Shown piece by piece: positions 41,701 to 50,979 of a DNA stretch of 64,000 bases. A program made the position numbers and the translations under genes. The stretch's first letter is position 1. Each line of letters starts with the position of its first letter. The notes below the pieces were generated by a model. The model made no database searches, had not been told where the DNA came from, and worked only from the letters and a program-made list of their open reading frames with translations. Where the stretch lies: the NCBI GenBank assembly GCA_016286665.1, contig JAEETX010000001.1, positions 1 to 64,000 of the forward strand. The letters are read 5' to 3'. Source of the DNA: Oscillospiraceae bacterium. GTDB taxonomy: Bacteria; Bacillota; Clostridia; Oscillospirales; Oscillospiraceae.

Positions 41701-44700
41701 CATCGAGCCCGGCAAATATGCCAAGATCGAGCTGATCAACGGCAAGGCCGGCATGACCGACTTCCGGGGCGACTGCCAGGTGTTCGACCTCTACTATCAG
41801 TGGTGGGAGGTCACCGCCGACGGCACGCCCATCCGCTTGATCGCGGGCACCGACAACATCTATGATCCCTCCATGGGCGACCGGGACGATCACCGCCCCG
41901 AGACCTGGAACGTGGGCAAGGACGGCAAGACCTATGTGAACACCGTCAGCCCCACGGACCCCCTGGCCTCCACTTACGGGGACAACGGCCTGCCCAAGGA
42001 CAAGCTGGAATGGACGAACACCCAGCTCCACATGTACGCCACCGGCACCACGCCCATCAACGAGCTGACCAAGGACGGCACCAGCAACCTCCACCTGGGC
42101 AACAACGACATCTTCAAGCATAATTCCGACCGCTGCTATATCCCCATGGAAATGGAGGGCAAATATCTGCGGGTCAAGGTGGTCGCCCTGAACGTGGGCT
42201 GGCCGGACGCCTTTGACAGCCGGCAGACCTTCTGGTCCCACATCGTGAAGCTGCCCGAGCAGCCCCTGGAGCCCCTCACCGGCGAGCTGGGCATCAAGTT
42301 CAACGGCGCCAACTACGCCACGGCAGAGAAACCGGCGACCCTCTCCCTCGACGGCGTCACCAACCTGGGCGTCAACGAGACCATCACCTATGTGTACTAC
42401 AGCGTAGGGGGCAGGGGCGTCTCCTTCGACAAGCTGAACGTCAAGGACCCGAAGGACCTCCCCACCGTCAGCTACCCCAACGATTTCTATGAGACGCAGA
42501 AGCAGATCGACAAGATGAGCCCCTATCCGCGGGAAGGCTACGCCTATTTCCGCACCAGCAAGGGCCGCAATTTCACAACGACGAAAGAAAGCTTCAATTT
42601 CGAGGTCGAAGCCAAGTCCACCAGCGTGTGGGCGGAAGGGGAAATCGGGAAGATCCGGTTCACCGACACCCAGGGCGGCGACAATCTTACAGGCTATTAC
42701 AATGTGGTATTGAATACGATTTCCGGAGATAGCCGCATTTTCCTCCCCGAACCCTACAATGCCACCGTGGGCTGGTCCTGCAAGGACGCCACCAGCACCA
42801 ATCCCGGCGTCGCCACCGTGGATGAGCGCGGTTATGTCCAATATGGCGGCAAGACCGGCGAGACCACCATCTCTGTGAAGGGGCCGGACGGCAAGACCGT
42901 TTCCAAGACGGTGCAGGTGTACAACTACTTCACCCACGTGGACATCAGCGGCATTTCCGCCCCGGTGATCGGCGAAACCTTCGACTACACCGCCGAGGTC
43001 CCCGCCGACGCCCCGTATCATGTGACGAAGGTGGAATGGGCCAGAGGCTCGACCGGTCTCCGCGGTTATGGCTCCTATGAGGATGTCACGGAATCCTCCG
43101 TGGCGGAATACTGGCAGCCCTACACCGTCTATGTGACCATCGCCCCCGACGACTTCACCGAATTCCATGAAAGCGAGTCCTCCCTCACCTTCACCGTGGA
43201 CAACGCCGACGGCAGCCAGAGTGTGAAAAACTGGAAAGGCTGGAGCAATCAGGACTTCGACGAAGAAATCTATGACTATGTGAACACCTATACCTACAGC
43301 TACACCTTCCCGGCGACCGGCAAGTATGAGGCTTCGAAGATCACGGAGATCCATGTGGACTTCCCCGTCGAGGTAGCGGAGGGCAGCAACGTCACGGAAT
43401 GGTTCCATAACATGCAGGTCACCACCAACGGCCATGACGAGGACCTGGACATCCAGCTGACGCCCACCTATTCCGCGAACACCTACAGTCTCCTCCCCGT
43501 CTATAATTGCAGCGGCTTGGGCTTGAACGACGCAAACGAGCCCAGTATCAACACCTTCATCCAGGGCGTGCAGACCGGCATTTCCGCCCGCATCTCGATC
43601 CTTGGCCCCGACGCCTTTGCCGACAAGGGCGAGCTGGCCATCTACATCAACGGCGAGCAGTGCGCGCACATCACGGCGCTGTATGACGACGACATCTGGT
43701 TCGAAGCGGCGGATACCCTGACGGTGACGGAGGGCAAGCTGGCCCCCGTGATGCCGTCGGCGGCCTATGGCCTCAAGCCCATCAACCTGGTGCTCAATGA
43801 GCCGGTGGACCTGGAGGATGTGCTGGCCACCAGCGACGATCGCTTCTCCATCGACTTCGCCTACATCTATCTCGGCAGCTATGAGGCTTCGGATTACTTC
43901 ACCTATGACGACAGCAGCAAAACGCTGACGCCCATCCAGCCCCTGCCTTCGTTCCAGCCCACAGCGACGGTCTACGTCTATGTTTCCTTCGACGCAGACG
44001 GCGACGGCGTCTATGAATACAGGGATCTGCACTCGATCGCGTACGACCAGGAGGTCTATGCCTCCGCTTCCGAAGCCCCCGACCTCAGCAGCGGCGGCAG
44101 CACGACCGCGCCCACCGTTTATGACTATCGCATCCTGGACCCCAAGGGCGCGCTGATCGAAGAGGGCAAGTATCAGGGCGACAGCGACACGATCCCGGTG
44201 CCCGACGATCTGATCATCGCTTCCATCGACAAGACGGGGGCGACCCATGAGGTCACCACCGTTTATGCCAAAGATCTGGAAATCCATGCCGGCGCGAACG
44301 TCGCCTATGCGTTCCTGAAAAACAGCGACGGCACGGACGTCGACGACCTGCAGTTGTCTGTCGACGGGCTCCACTACGCCAGGACGGACAACGTTGCCGG
44401 GCTCACGCCCAGCACGGAATACGTGCTGTATTACCGCAGGGGCAACGAGGGCCATATCTTCACCAAGGTCTTCACCACCGCGGGGAAGAATTACGGCGTG
44501 ACCGTGGCCCGCACCCCCGTGACGGAGCTGAACGCCGGCAACCTGGAGAAGGACGGCTGGTCCTATGACCCCGACACCAAGACCCTGACCCTGAAGGACT
44601 GCACCATCGTGGATTCCGGCAGCACCGCGGAAGTCGGCAGCTTCTCCTCCTTCAGCTACACGGATGAATCCGTCATCACCTCCGGCAGCGACCTGACGGT

Positions 44701-46432
44701 GCTCCTTTTGGGGAACAACACCATCCACAGGCTCAAGAGCCGCAGCAACAGCGCGATGTTTGAATTCGTCATCTTTGCCAAGGGCGACCTCCACATCACC
44801 GGCACCGGCAACCTCACCATCGAGGGAGAATCCGGCATCGGCCAATCCGTCTACAGCAAGGAGGGCAGCATCTATCTGGAGGGCAGCGGCACCCAGACCT
44901 ATACGCGCGGCTCTGCTTTCGATACCGGAGAAGACAGCGAAAAGATTTATTACATCAACGGCACCATCGACTTCATACCGCCGATGAGAGGCAGCGGGGA
45001 TACCACGTATCAGGGCGGAAGCCTCTGCTTTGATTCCAACCAGCTCGACCTCAGCCGCGCGACCCATTCCCTGAGCATCTCCATGGCGGGCAGAGACGGA
45101 GTCCTCATTCCCATGACGGAAAGCGAGATGCGCGATCAGTATGAAACGAACCGTACCACCTCCAACTTCGACCATTTCAGGGAGGAAATCCACATCGTTC
45201 CCAACCACAGCGACGTGAACAAGGTCACGACGGAAGCCTACTTCGTTTCCGGCGACTGCGAGACGGGTTCCACCTATTACTATTCCTGCGACTGCGGTCA
45301 CATCGGCGCCGAGACCTTCACCACCGCCGCCGCCGGCCACAGCCTGGTGCACCATGAGGCGAAGCCCGCCACCTGCACCGAGGACGGCTGGCTGGCCTAC
45401 GACACCTGCGCCAACTGCAGCTACACCACCTTCCAGGTACAGCCCGCTCTGGGCCACGACTGGACCCATCATGACGCTTTGGAGCCCACCTGCACCGCCA
45501 ACGGCCACCCCGCCTATGACGAGTGCTCCCGCTGCGGCCTGAGCTCCGAGGCGGAAATCCCCGCCGGCACCGACGCCGCCTCCTGGGAGGGCGTCGACGC
45601 CGATCTCCTGCAGTGGAAGGCCCTGGGCCACGAGCTGAAGAAGGTCAGCGGCGTGCCCGCCACCTGCACCGAGGACGGCACCGTCGACCATTATGAATGC
45701 GTCCGCTGCGGCGAGAAGTATCTGGACGAAGCCGGCACGACCAAGGCCGGCGCGGACGACCTGGTCGCCCCCGCCCTGGGCCACAGCTGGGGCGAATGGA
45801 CAAACAGCGGCGACGGCAAGGAGACGCGGACCTGCGCCCTCTGCGGCGAAGTCGAGACCCGGGATGCGGCCTCCCCCGAGCCCACGCCCGATCCGGGACC
45901 CGAGCCCACGCCCGAACCCACGCCGGAGGAGAACCCCTTCGAGGACCTGAATACGACGGATTACTACTATGACGCCGTGCTGTGGGCCTATAACGCGGAG
46001 CCCCAGGTCACCAACGGCATGGACGCCACCCACTTCGGCCCCGCCAACACCGTCACCCGCGGCCAGGCCGTGACCTTCCTCTGGCGCGCCATGGGCTGCC
46101 CGGAGCCGACGAGCACGACGAACCCCTTCGAGGACGTGACCGAGAGCAAATACTTCTACAAGCCCGTCCTCTGGGCGGTGGAGAAGGGCATCACCAACGG
46201 CACCGACGCCACCCACTTCACCCCCAACCAGACCTGCTCCACGGCCCACATCATCACCTTCCTCTACCGTACCATGGGCATCGGCACCAACGGCTGGGGC
46301 AAGGAGTCGGAGGAATGGGCCAGAGCATCCGGCCTGCTGGATGGGCTGGACGTCACCGTTGCGCCGGGCGTGGATTGCCCCCGCAGCGACGTGGTGCTCT
46401 ACCTCTACCGCGAGCTGGCGGCGAAACCCTGA
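38765..46432 (+). CDS. Giant secreted S-layer-homology surface protein (~2,556 codons) with beta-helix-like, Big-like, CTEDG Cys-repeat and SLH regions
   Basis: SD AAGGAGG upstream of ATG 38765; signal peptide MKKHRTRILSLLLAVIMLASLLPVDS; repeated GGTF motifs; Asp/Lys/Thr-rich linker; PATCTEDG repeats; C-terminal SLH motifs. Confidence 0.9.
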   Translation: MKKHRTRILSLLLAVIMLASLLPVDSVWQITRADDSPYNLTIDFDYAKREGVTTPTDALRVMGDQHRHYENTDEDFWKSTYNNYHWQHADHWTSNTPEDGSIRKLLTSTDPADKYISLLGSDHHEHHGRGPWVPMKITTDKVLDLNGYSMEIQFNRNRNNSESNKYQNPFPDVLNCVAFEIENGATLTIIDSSAWRGEGKDGKGTGSLSFTAYMIDPYKYDINYYTTRDMFWVNNGNLVIYGGTFQAGRKKDQFKSNFSWSKLKTVIGQTVELGVSVASYATGLDVATSKYTDLLNTTLNKTALKENGNTGEDDGTEGPTQTTIPRDGTNLDPKKDTKKDTPDKAGAGDQTIGEKKDEKDKNIDGGKEGTKEGTNKENDKKTGKDDTQTKLAEERKNVVNQAVNKSGIMGMVDSAFSLVEGICGLFGSDPKTRITNMILGTVVHVGNQGSFVSYGGTFKGYGNTPNTRNGVVEVTAIPGTTKVFDHSKTKGGMAYIYGGTYEAYAGANIFNITRYNENQFAMQYSQDEYGRRTGPTKVPLTLQETAGVEVLYYNNQSEIAADTTGKVVPVPVDTGNIQVRGGLFRCFYDVMYLSVKGDSDEHFTKFPGTVGSVNLGIESFNEDLIQDGRIQIIDKYGDGALVLLDERKDEEVKQDGLYHYRLFCGENELRVKSYLEVYPNTAKTNTSHSMQLATYVGTGKRTASIFVDDEDNDRAPYRQTENYFDYMIDATNAANYSVMPNFHFNETDSQQAKMDVYGESLANSEIWYYNTPLTADGDPIADIPYGYAQFTATNKDQSGGLYCNQQLFSDKDWKNVLKRADPSTVKYTVQYNDRICNNLKYFTYRVYRVDPLTRENISESCSFGEDMPLLEVCYGASTDSLKCKLPLKDVEARIIQKRGYGYQPGEMFRIILDVEEYVACGYRGGGLYGQTLPAAKSESSILFRCFSSQETKDTNEVYKAHDFTPLQWNSDPYHGKVFDIEPGKYAKIELINGKAGMTDFRGDCQVFDLYYQWWEVTADGTPIRLIAGTDNIYDPSMGDRDDHRPETWNVGKDGKTYVNTVSPTDPLASTYGDNGLPKDKLEWTNTQLHMYATGTTPINELTKDGTSNLHLGNNDIFKHNSDRCYIPMEMEGKYLRVKVVALNVGWPDAFDSRQTFWSHIVKLPEQPLEPLTGELGIKFNGANYATAEKPATLSLDGVTNLGVNETITYVYYSVGGRGVSFDKLNVKDPKDLPTVSYPNDFYETQKQIDKMSPYPREGYAYFRTSKGRNFTTTKESFNFEVEAKSTSVWAEGEIGKIRFTDTQGGDNLTGYYNVVLNTISGDSRIFLPEPYNATVGWSCKDATSTNPGVATVDERGYVQYGGKTGETTISVKGPDGKTVSKTVQVYNYFTHVDISGISAPVIGETFDYTAEVPADAPYHVTKVEWARGSTGLRGYGSYEDVTESSVAEYWQPYTVYVTIAPDDFTEFHESESSLTFTVDNADGSQSVKNWKGWSNQDFDEEIYDYVNTYTYSYTFPATGKYEASKITEIHVDFPVEVAEGSNVTEWFHNMQVTTNGHDEDLDIQLTPTYSANTYSLLPVYNCSGLGLNDANEPSINTFIQGVQTGISARISILGPDAFADKGELAIYINGEQCAHITALYDDDIWFEAADTLTVTEGKLAPVMPSAAYGLKPINLVLNEPVDLEDVLATSDDRFSIDFAYIYLGSYEASDYFTYDDSSKTLTPIQPLPSFQPTATVYVYVSFDADGDGVYEYRDLHSIAYDQEVYASASEAPDLSSGGSTTAPTVYDYRILDPKGALIEEGKYQGDSDTIPVPDDLIIASIDKTGATHEVTTVYAKDLEIHAGANVAYAFLKNSDGTDVDDLQLSVDGLHYARTDNVAGLTPSTEYVLYYRRGNEGHIFTKVFTTAGKNYGVTVARTPVTELNAGNLEKDGWSYDPDTKTLTLKDCTIVDSGSTAEVGSFSSFSYTDESVITSGSDLTVLLLGNNTIHRLKSRSNSAMFEFVIFAKGDLHITGTGNLTIEGESGIGQSVYSKEGSIYLEGSGTQTYTRGSAFDTGEDSEKIYYINGTIDFIPPMRGSGDTTYQGGSLCFDSNQLDLSRATHSLSISMAGRDGVLIPMTESEMRDQYETNRTTSNFDHFREEIHIVPNHSDVNKVTTEAYFVSGDCETGSTYYYSCDCGHIGAETFTTAAAGHSLVHHEAKPATCTEDGWLAYDTCANCSYTTFQVQPALGHDWTHHDALEPTCTANGHPAYDECSRCGLSSEAEIPAGTDAASWEGVDADLLQWKALGHELKKVSGVPATCTEDGTVDHYECVRCGEKYLDEAGTTKAGADDLVAPALGHSWGEWTNSGDGKETRTCALCGEVETRDAASPEPTPDPGPEPTPEPTPEENPFEDLNTTDYYYDAVLWAYNAEPQVTNGMDATHFGPANTVTRGQAVTFLWRAMGCPEPTSTTNPFEDVTESKYFYKPVLWAVEKGITNGTDATHFTPNQTCSTAHIITFLYRTMGIGTNGWGKESEEWARASGLLDGLDVTVAPGVDCPRSDVVLYLYRELAAKP

Positions 46433-46474
46433 GCTTTCCCTGACGGGATAAGGAAACAAAACCCATAGAAACTA

Positions 46475-46510
46475 CGCTGCCCCGCCGGCCGAAAGGCCGA
46501 CGGGGCAGCG
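46475..46510. terminator. Hairpin between convergent surface-protein and corA-like genes
   Basis: CGCTGCCCCG-CCGGCC-GAAA-GGCC-GACGGGGCAGCG. Confidence 0.65.
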
Positions 46511-46577
46511 TCCTTGTTGCGTATGCTTCTTGCGTATGCTTCTTATGTATTCGTCGAAGCCGGCGCATCAGAACCGG

Positions 46578-47510
46578 TCAAAACCACTTTTTCCGCCTGC
46601 CGATCAGCACCAGGACCACGACCACCACCACGGAAAGGAGGATCACATAGAGATAGCCGAAGCGCCAGTAGAACTCCGGCATGGACTGGAAGTTCATGCC
46701 GTACCAGCCCACGATGATGGTCAGGGGGAAGAAAATGCTGGTGATGACGGTGAAGAACTTCATGGTCTTGTTGAGGTTCATGTCCAGATAGGAGGAATAG
46801 GCGTCCTGCAGGTGCACCACCATGTTAGAGAGGGCGTCCACGTCCTCCCGCAGGCGGACGATCTTCTTCCCCATGTTGGAGATATACATGAGGCTGTCCG
46901 TGTCGAAAATGTCGTTCTCGTTCTCCTCCACGGCCTCCGTGATGTCCAGCAGCTGCTCATAGTAGTTGTGGGCGCTCAGCATGCGGTTTTTCAGGTCCAG
47001 CAGCGTGGTGGAGAAATCGTCGTCCGCCTCGTCCCGCAGCACCTGGGCCTCCAGCTCGCTCACCTCCGCGCCGGTGCTCTCCAGCATGAGGATGTCCCCG
47101 GCCACCAGCGCGTCCAGGAAAGCGTAGATGATTTTTTCCAGGTTGACGCTGTGGGGCGGGAAGCGGCGCAGGGCCTGCCGGAAGCGCTGCTGCGTGGAGC
47201 GGTCCTCGTCCAGCACGTCGATCACCAGAAAGAGATTCTTTCGGATGAACAGGGCCACGCAGTCGTCATTGACCTCCGGGTGCACCGGGTCCACGATGCG
47301 CAGCTCCGTGAAGGTGTATTCGTCGTAGACCTCCACGCCGGAGCGGAAATAGCGGTTGGCGCTGCGGCAGGCCTCCACGTTGGAGGCGGCGAAGCCCAGG
47401 GCGTCGCTGACCTCCGCCAGCTCGTCGCAGCTGAGGTAGCCCACGGTCAGCCTGTCCCCCGCCGGCAGCTTTTCCGATTCTTCGATCTTCGTTCCGAAGG
47501 TGTAGTACAT
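46578..47510 (-). CDS. CorA-like Mg2+/divalent cation transporter
   Basis: C-terminal YGMNF motif and two TM helices; likely start MYYTFGTK at 47510. Confidence 0.9.
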   Translation of the reverse strand: MYYTFGTKIEESEKLPAGDRLTVGYLSCDELAEVSDALGFAASNVEACRSANRYFRSGVEVYDEYTFTELRIVDPVHPEVNDDCVALFIRKNLFLVIDVLDEDRSTQQRFRQALRRFPPHSVNLEKIIYAFLDALVAGDILMLESTGAEVSELEAQVLRDEADDDFSTTLLDLKNRMLSAHNYYEQLLDITEAVEENENDIFDTDSLMYISNMGKKIVRLREDVDALSNMVVHLQDAYSSYLDMNLNKTMKFFTVITSIFFPLTIIVGWYGMNFQSMPEFYWRFGYLYVILLSVVVVVVLVLIGRRKKWF

Positions 47511-47591
47511 GTCCCTCACCCTCCCCTTTTGCTTGTACTGTGCGGAGAGATTATAGCAGGATTCTCCGGGAAATACAATGCAGCTCAAATA

Positions 47592-47766
47592 GTGAAATCG
47601 CGGCAAGGCCGCGGTGAAATCTTCGGGCTTCGCCCTCAGGTGAAATCGCTTACTCCGTTCGCGGTGAAATAAAATCCGTCCTTCACCCCGCTCTGCGGGA
47701 TTTCACCGCGCAGCGATTTCACCGCCCGCCAGGGCGATCTCACCCGTCCGTCAGGACGGATTTCAT
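47592..47766. repeat. GTGAAAT-spaced mini-hairpin array (array 3), with inverted halves
   Basis: GTGAAAT at 47592, 47614, 47640, 47664 then ATTTCAC/ATCTCAC/ATTTCAT at 47700, 47716, 47737, 47760. Confidence 0.85.
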
Positions 47767-47767
47767 T

Positions 47768-47805
47768 GAAAAAAGTCTCTTTTGCAAACAAAAGAGACTT
47801 TTTTC
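47768..47805 (-). terminator. Bidirectional terminator downstream of tRNA-Gln
   Basis: GAAAAAAGTCTCTTTTG-CAAA-CAAAAGAGACTTTTTTC, 17-bp perfect arms. Confidence 0.88.
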
Positions 47806-47880
47806 TGGCTGGGATGGCGGGATTCGAACCCACGACTGCAGGAGTCAAAGTCCTGTGCCTTACCGCTTGGCGACATCCCA
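47806..47880 (-). tRNA. tRNA-Gln (anticodon TTG), CCA encoded
   Basis: Cloverleaf on minus strand; anticodon loop CTTTGAC; TTCGAATCC T-arm. Confidence 0.95.
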
Positions 47881-47888
47881 AAAATAAC

Positions 47889-47915
47889 GCCGGGACGATG
47901 GTACCGTCCCGGCGG
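47889..47915 (-). terminator. Terminator between tRNA-His and tRNA-Gln
   Basis: CGCCGGGACG..CGTCCCGGCG hairpin with T-rich tail on minus strand. Confidence 0.6.
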
Positions 47916-47917
47916 AA

Positions 47918-47995
<78 letters not shown>

Positions 47996-48066
47996 ATTTC
48001 CGGCGGTATGATGCATCTTACACTATCGGACGCTGAAAATCAATACCTCCGGGAAAAAAACGCAAA

Positions 48067-49098
48067 TCAGGGCTGCGGGAAGCCCGGCGTCGTCTCGACT
48101 GCGCCGTCTATATACCAGAGGGCCTCCGCGCCGAAGGCGCGCGCCAGGGCCGCCCCCTCCTCCCGCGGCAGGAGGAACAGGGCCGTGGAAAGTGCGTCCG
48201 CCGCGGCGCTGTCCGGGCAGAGGACCGTCACCATTTCATACTGCCGCGCCGGCTGACCGCTGTCCGGGTCCACGATGTGGCAGTATCGCACGCCATCCAC
48301 CTCATAATACCGCTGATAGCTGCCGCTGGTCACGGCGGCGCCATCCGCCATTTCCAGCACCAGCAGGCTGCCGCCGCTGCCGTCCGGCTTCTCCAGCCCG
48401 ACGCGCCAGGGGCTCCCGTCCCCCTTCAGGCCCACGGCGCGGACATTGCCCCCCGCGGAAATGAGGAAGCCGCCGTACCCCTTCTCCTGCGCCAGGCGGC
48501 AGGCGCGCTCCACGGCCCAGCCCTTGGCGACGGCCCCCACGTCCAGCTGCATTTCCGGGTCCAGGAAGCGCACGGCGGAGGCCTCCCGGTCGATTTGCAG
48601 GGATGCGGGGTCCATGTGCTCCATGGCGGAAAGGAGCAGCCCCCGCTCCGGCAGGGCCGCGCTTTCCGGGTGCTCGCCGGCAGCCTGCCGCGCCTCGTGC
48701 CACAGGGACAGGAGGCTGCCCATGCACACATTCAGCTTCCCGCCGGAGGCTTCCCCCATTTCCAGGCTGAATTCCAGCAGGTCCAGGATGCGCCCGTCCA
48801 CCGTGACCGGCCCTTCCCCTGCCAGTCGGTTGACCGTGCAGAGGTTCGTGAGGCCGTCATACTCCTCATAAATGTCAAACAGGCGGTGGCAGGTCAGGAG
48901 CTCGGCGTGGAGCAGCTCCGCCAGCTCGTCCGCCTCCGCCTGGCTGCGGGCAAAGACCGTGATCCCCGTCACCGTGTCGAAGACGTCCAGATAGGTATAA
49001 TGAAAGCTTGCCGTCCGCCCGCCGCAGGAACAGAGGACCAGGGCGAGGCAGACGGCAGGAAGGAGGCTCCGGCCCAGACGCTTACAGACCGCTGACAT
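48067..49098 (-). CDS. apbE: FAD:protein FMN transferase (ApbE family) lipoprotein
   Basis: Lipobox LVLCSC; LDVGAVAKGWAVERA; SAGGNVRAVG; HIVDPDSGQPA. Confidence 0.92.
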   Translation of the reverse strand: MSAVCKRLGRSLLPAVCLALVLCSCGGRTASFHYTYLDVFDTVTGITVFARSQAEADELAELLHAELLTCHRLFDIYEEYDGLTNLCTVNRLAGEGPVTVDGRILDLLEFSLEMGEASGGKLNVCMGSLLSLWHEARQAAGEHPESAALPERGLLLSAMEHMDPASLQIDREASAVRFLDPEMQLDVGAVAKGWAVERACRLAQEKGYGGFLISAGGNVRAVGLKGDGSPWRVGLEKPDGSGGSLLVLEMADGAAVTSGSYQRYYEVDGVRYCHIVDPDSGQPARQYEMVTVLCPDSAAADALSTALFLLPREEGAALARAFGAEALWYIDGAVETTPGFPQP

Positions 49099-50842
49099 AT
49101 TCTTCCGTATAGTGCAGGAAGTCCTGCGTGAACTGGACGGATTCCTCCGCATTGGAGGAATATTCGTGGGGCATATAGCTGGGATTGTCCGCTTTCAGGG
49201 TGTAGATGGCGATGTTGGAGCAGTGGGCGGAGACACGCTCGAAATTCGTGATCAGGTCGTTGAAGACAAAGCCCACGTTGATGGTGCAGCGCCCGGCCTG
49301 GAGGCGGTTCACGTGCCTTAGCTTCAGCTCGTCGCAGACGATGTCGATGACCTTCTCCAGGGGCTCCACCTTCAGGGCCGTGGGTACGTCGCCGCTGGTA
49401 TAGGAGGTGGTGGCCAGCTCCGTGATCTCCCGCAGGGCGCGGCAGATCAGCGCCAGCTCCTCCCCCGCCTCCGGGGAGAAATACTGCTTCTTCTCCTGCA
49501 TCTCCACCGCCAGCTCCGCGATGTTCAGGGCGTGGTCCCCCATGCGCTCCAGGTCGCTGATGCAGCTGAGGATCTTTTCCGCGCTGCGCTCCTGGGCCGG
49601 CAGCGCCTCCGCGGCCAGCAGGTGCATCATATAGTCCCCCAGCTTGTCCTCGTATTTGTCCAGCAGGGTCTCCCTGGCGTTCACCCGCTCCACCACGGCC
49701 TTGTCGAAGGTCACCACGAGGCCCAGGGCGTCGAACACGGTTTCCCTGGCGATCTCCGCCATCTTCCGCGCGGCGGCCTGGGACAGGCTGAGGGCGGTGC
49801 TGGGATAGCGCAGGGCGGTCTCCGTCAGCTTCTCCAGATATTCGCTGTCTGCGTCCTCGGCGGGATCATAGCGGATGATCCAGTAGCAGATCTTCTCCAG
49901 CAGCTTCCGCAGGGGCATCATCAGCACGACGGAGAAGGCGCGGGTAGCGGTGTTCAGCAGGGCGACGCTCACCGGCCCGGCGGCGCCGTCCATAAAGGGC
50001 AGGACGCCGAAGGCCCGCAGGGGATAGTAGAACAGGCACACCAGGCACACCCCCAGCACGGCGGAGACGACATAGATCACGGCGGTGCGCTTCCCGTTCT
50101 TGGAGGAGCCCATCATGCTCAGCAGCACCGGGCTGCAGCAGCCGATGTTGATGCCCATGACCAGCGGAAGACAGGCGTCCAGCGACAGCACGCCCGCCGC
50201 GGAGATGGCCTGCACGATGCCGACGCCGGCGCTGGAGCTCTGGATCACGGCGGCCAGGGCGACGCCCATGAGCAGGGCGGGCAGCGGATGGGAAAAGAGG
50301 GTGAGGATGCTGAGGAATTCCGGGTCCTCCCGGAGGGGCGTCACCGCGCCGGACATGGTGGACATGCCGGTCATCAGCAGCCCGAAGCCCAGAAGGATGG
50401 CCCCGAAATGCTTCATGCTCCGCTTTTTGACGAACATATAGAGGATGATCCCCGCCAGGGAGAAGACGGGGACGAAGGTCCCGGCGGAGAAAATGCGGGC
50501 GAAGCCGCCGCCGCTGCCCTCGGCCCCCGCCAGGGTCAGCAGCCAGCCGGTCACCGTGGTGCCGATCTGGGAGCCCAGGATCAGGGCGATGCTCTGGCCC
50601 ACCTTCATCATGCCCGCGTTGACAAACCCAACCACCATTACGGTTACTGCGCCGGAGGACTGGATGACGGCGGTGACGAAGACGCCGAGAGCCAGGCCCT
50701 TGAGGGGGTTGGAGGAGAGCTTGCCCAGCACGCTCTCCATCTTCTTTCCCGCCAGGGACTTGAGCCCGCCGCCCATCACCGACATGCCGAACAGGAAAAA
50801 CGCCAATCCCCCCAGGAGGGTGATCACGTCGAATACCGTCAT
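49082..50842 (-). CDS. Na/Pi cotransporter family protein with C-terminal PhoU-like domain
   Basis: Repeated NaPi motifs (VTAVIQSSGAVTVMVVGFVNAG; AAVIQSSSAGVGIVQA), PhoU-like C-terminus; likely start 50842. Confidence 0.92.
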   Translation of the reverse strand: MTVFDVITLLGGLAFFLFGMSVMGGGLKSLAGKKMESVLGKLSSNPLKGLALGVFVTAVIQSSGAVTVMVVGFVNAGMMKVGQSIALILGSQIGTTVTGWLLTLAGAEGSGGGFARIFSAGTFVPVFSLAGIILYMFVKKRSMKHFGAILLGFGLLMTGMSTMSGAVTPLREDPEFLSILTLFSHPLPALLMGVALAAVIQSSSAGVGIVQAISAAGVLSLDACLPLVMGINIGCCSPVLLSMMGSSKNGKRTAVIYVVSAVLGVCLVCLFYYPLRAFGVLPFMDGAAGPVSVALLNTATRAFSVVLMMPLRKLLEKICYWIIRYDPAEDADSEYLEKLTETALRYPSTALSLSQAAARKMAEIARETVFDALGLVVTFDKAVVERVNARETLLDKYEDKLGDYMMHLLAAEALPAQERSAEKILSCISDLERMGDHALNIAELAVEMQEKKQYFSPEAGEELALICRALREITELATTSYTSGDVPTALKVEPLEKVIDIVCDELKLRHVNRLQAGRCTINVGFVFNDLITNFERVSAHCSNIAIYTLKADNPSYMPHEYSSNAEESVQFTQDFLHYTEEYVSGL

Positions 50843-50979
50843 AAAAAACCTCTGTTTTGTGGGAATCCCCAAATTTCACCAAGTATATCTTAGCACAAAA
50901 AGGCGGAAAATGGAAGACCGTCGCCGCAGTTTTCAGAAAAGTAACATTCTGTCGCTGCGGCCCGCGGGGCGAAAAACAG

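Noticed and set aside
38726-46459. 2,577-aa minus-strand ORF antisense to the giant surface gene
   Set aside because: Composition artefact: same codon register as the sense gene, low-complexity Val/Gly/Ala/Asp/His translation, no RBS or domains. The sense gene has SD, signal peptide and SLH domains.
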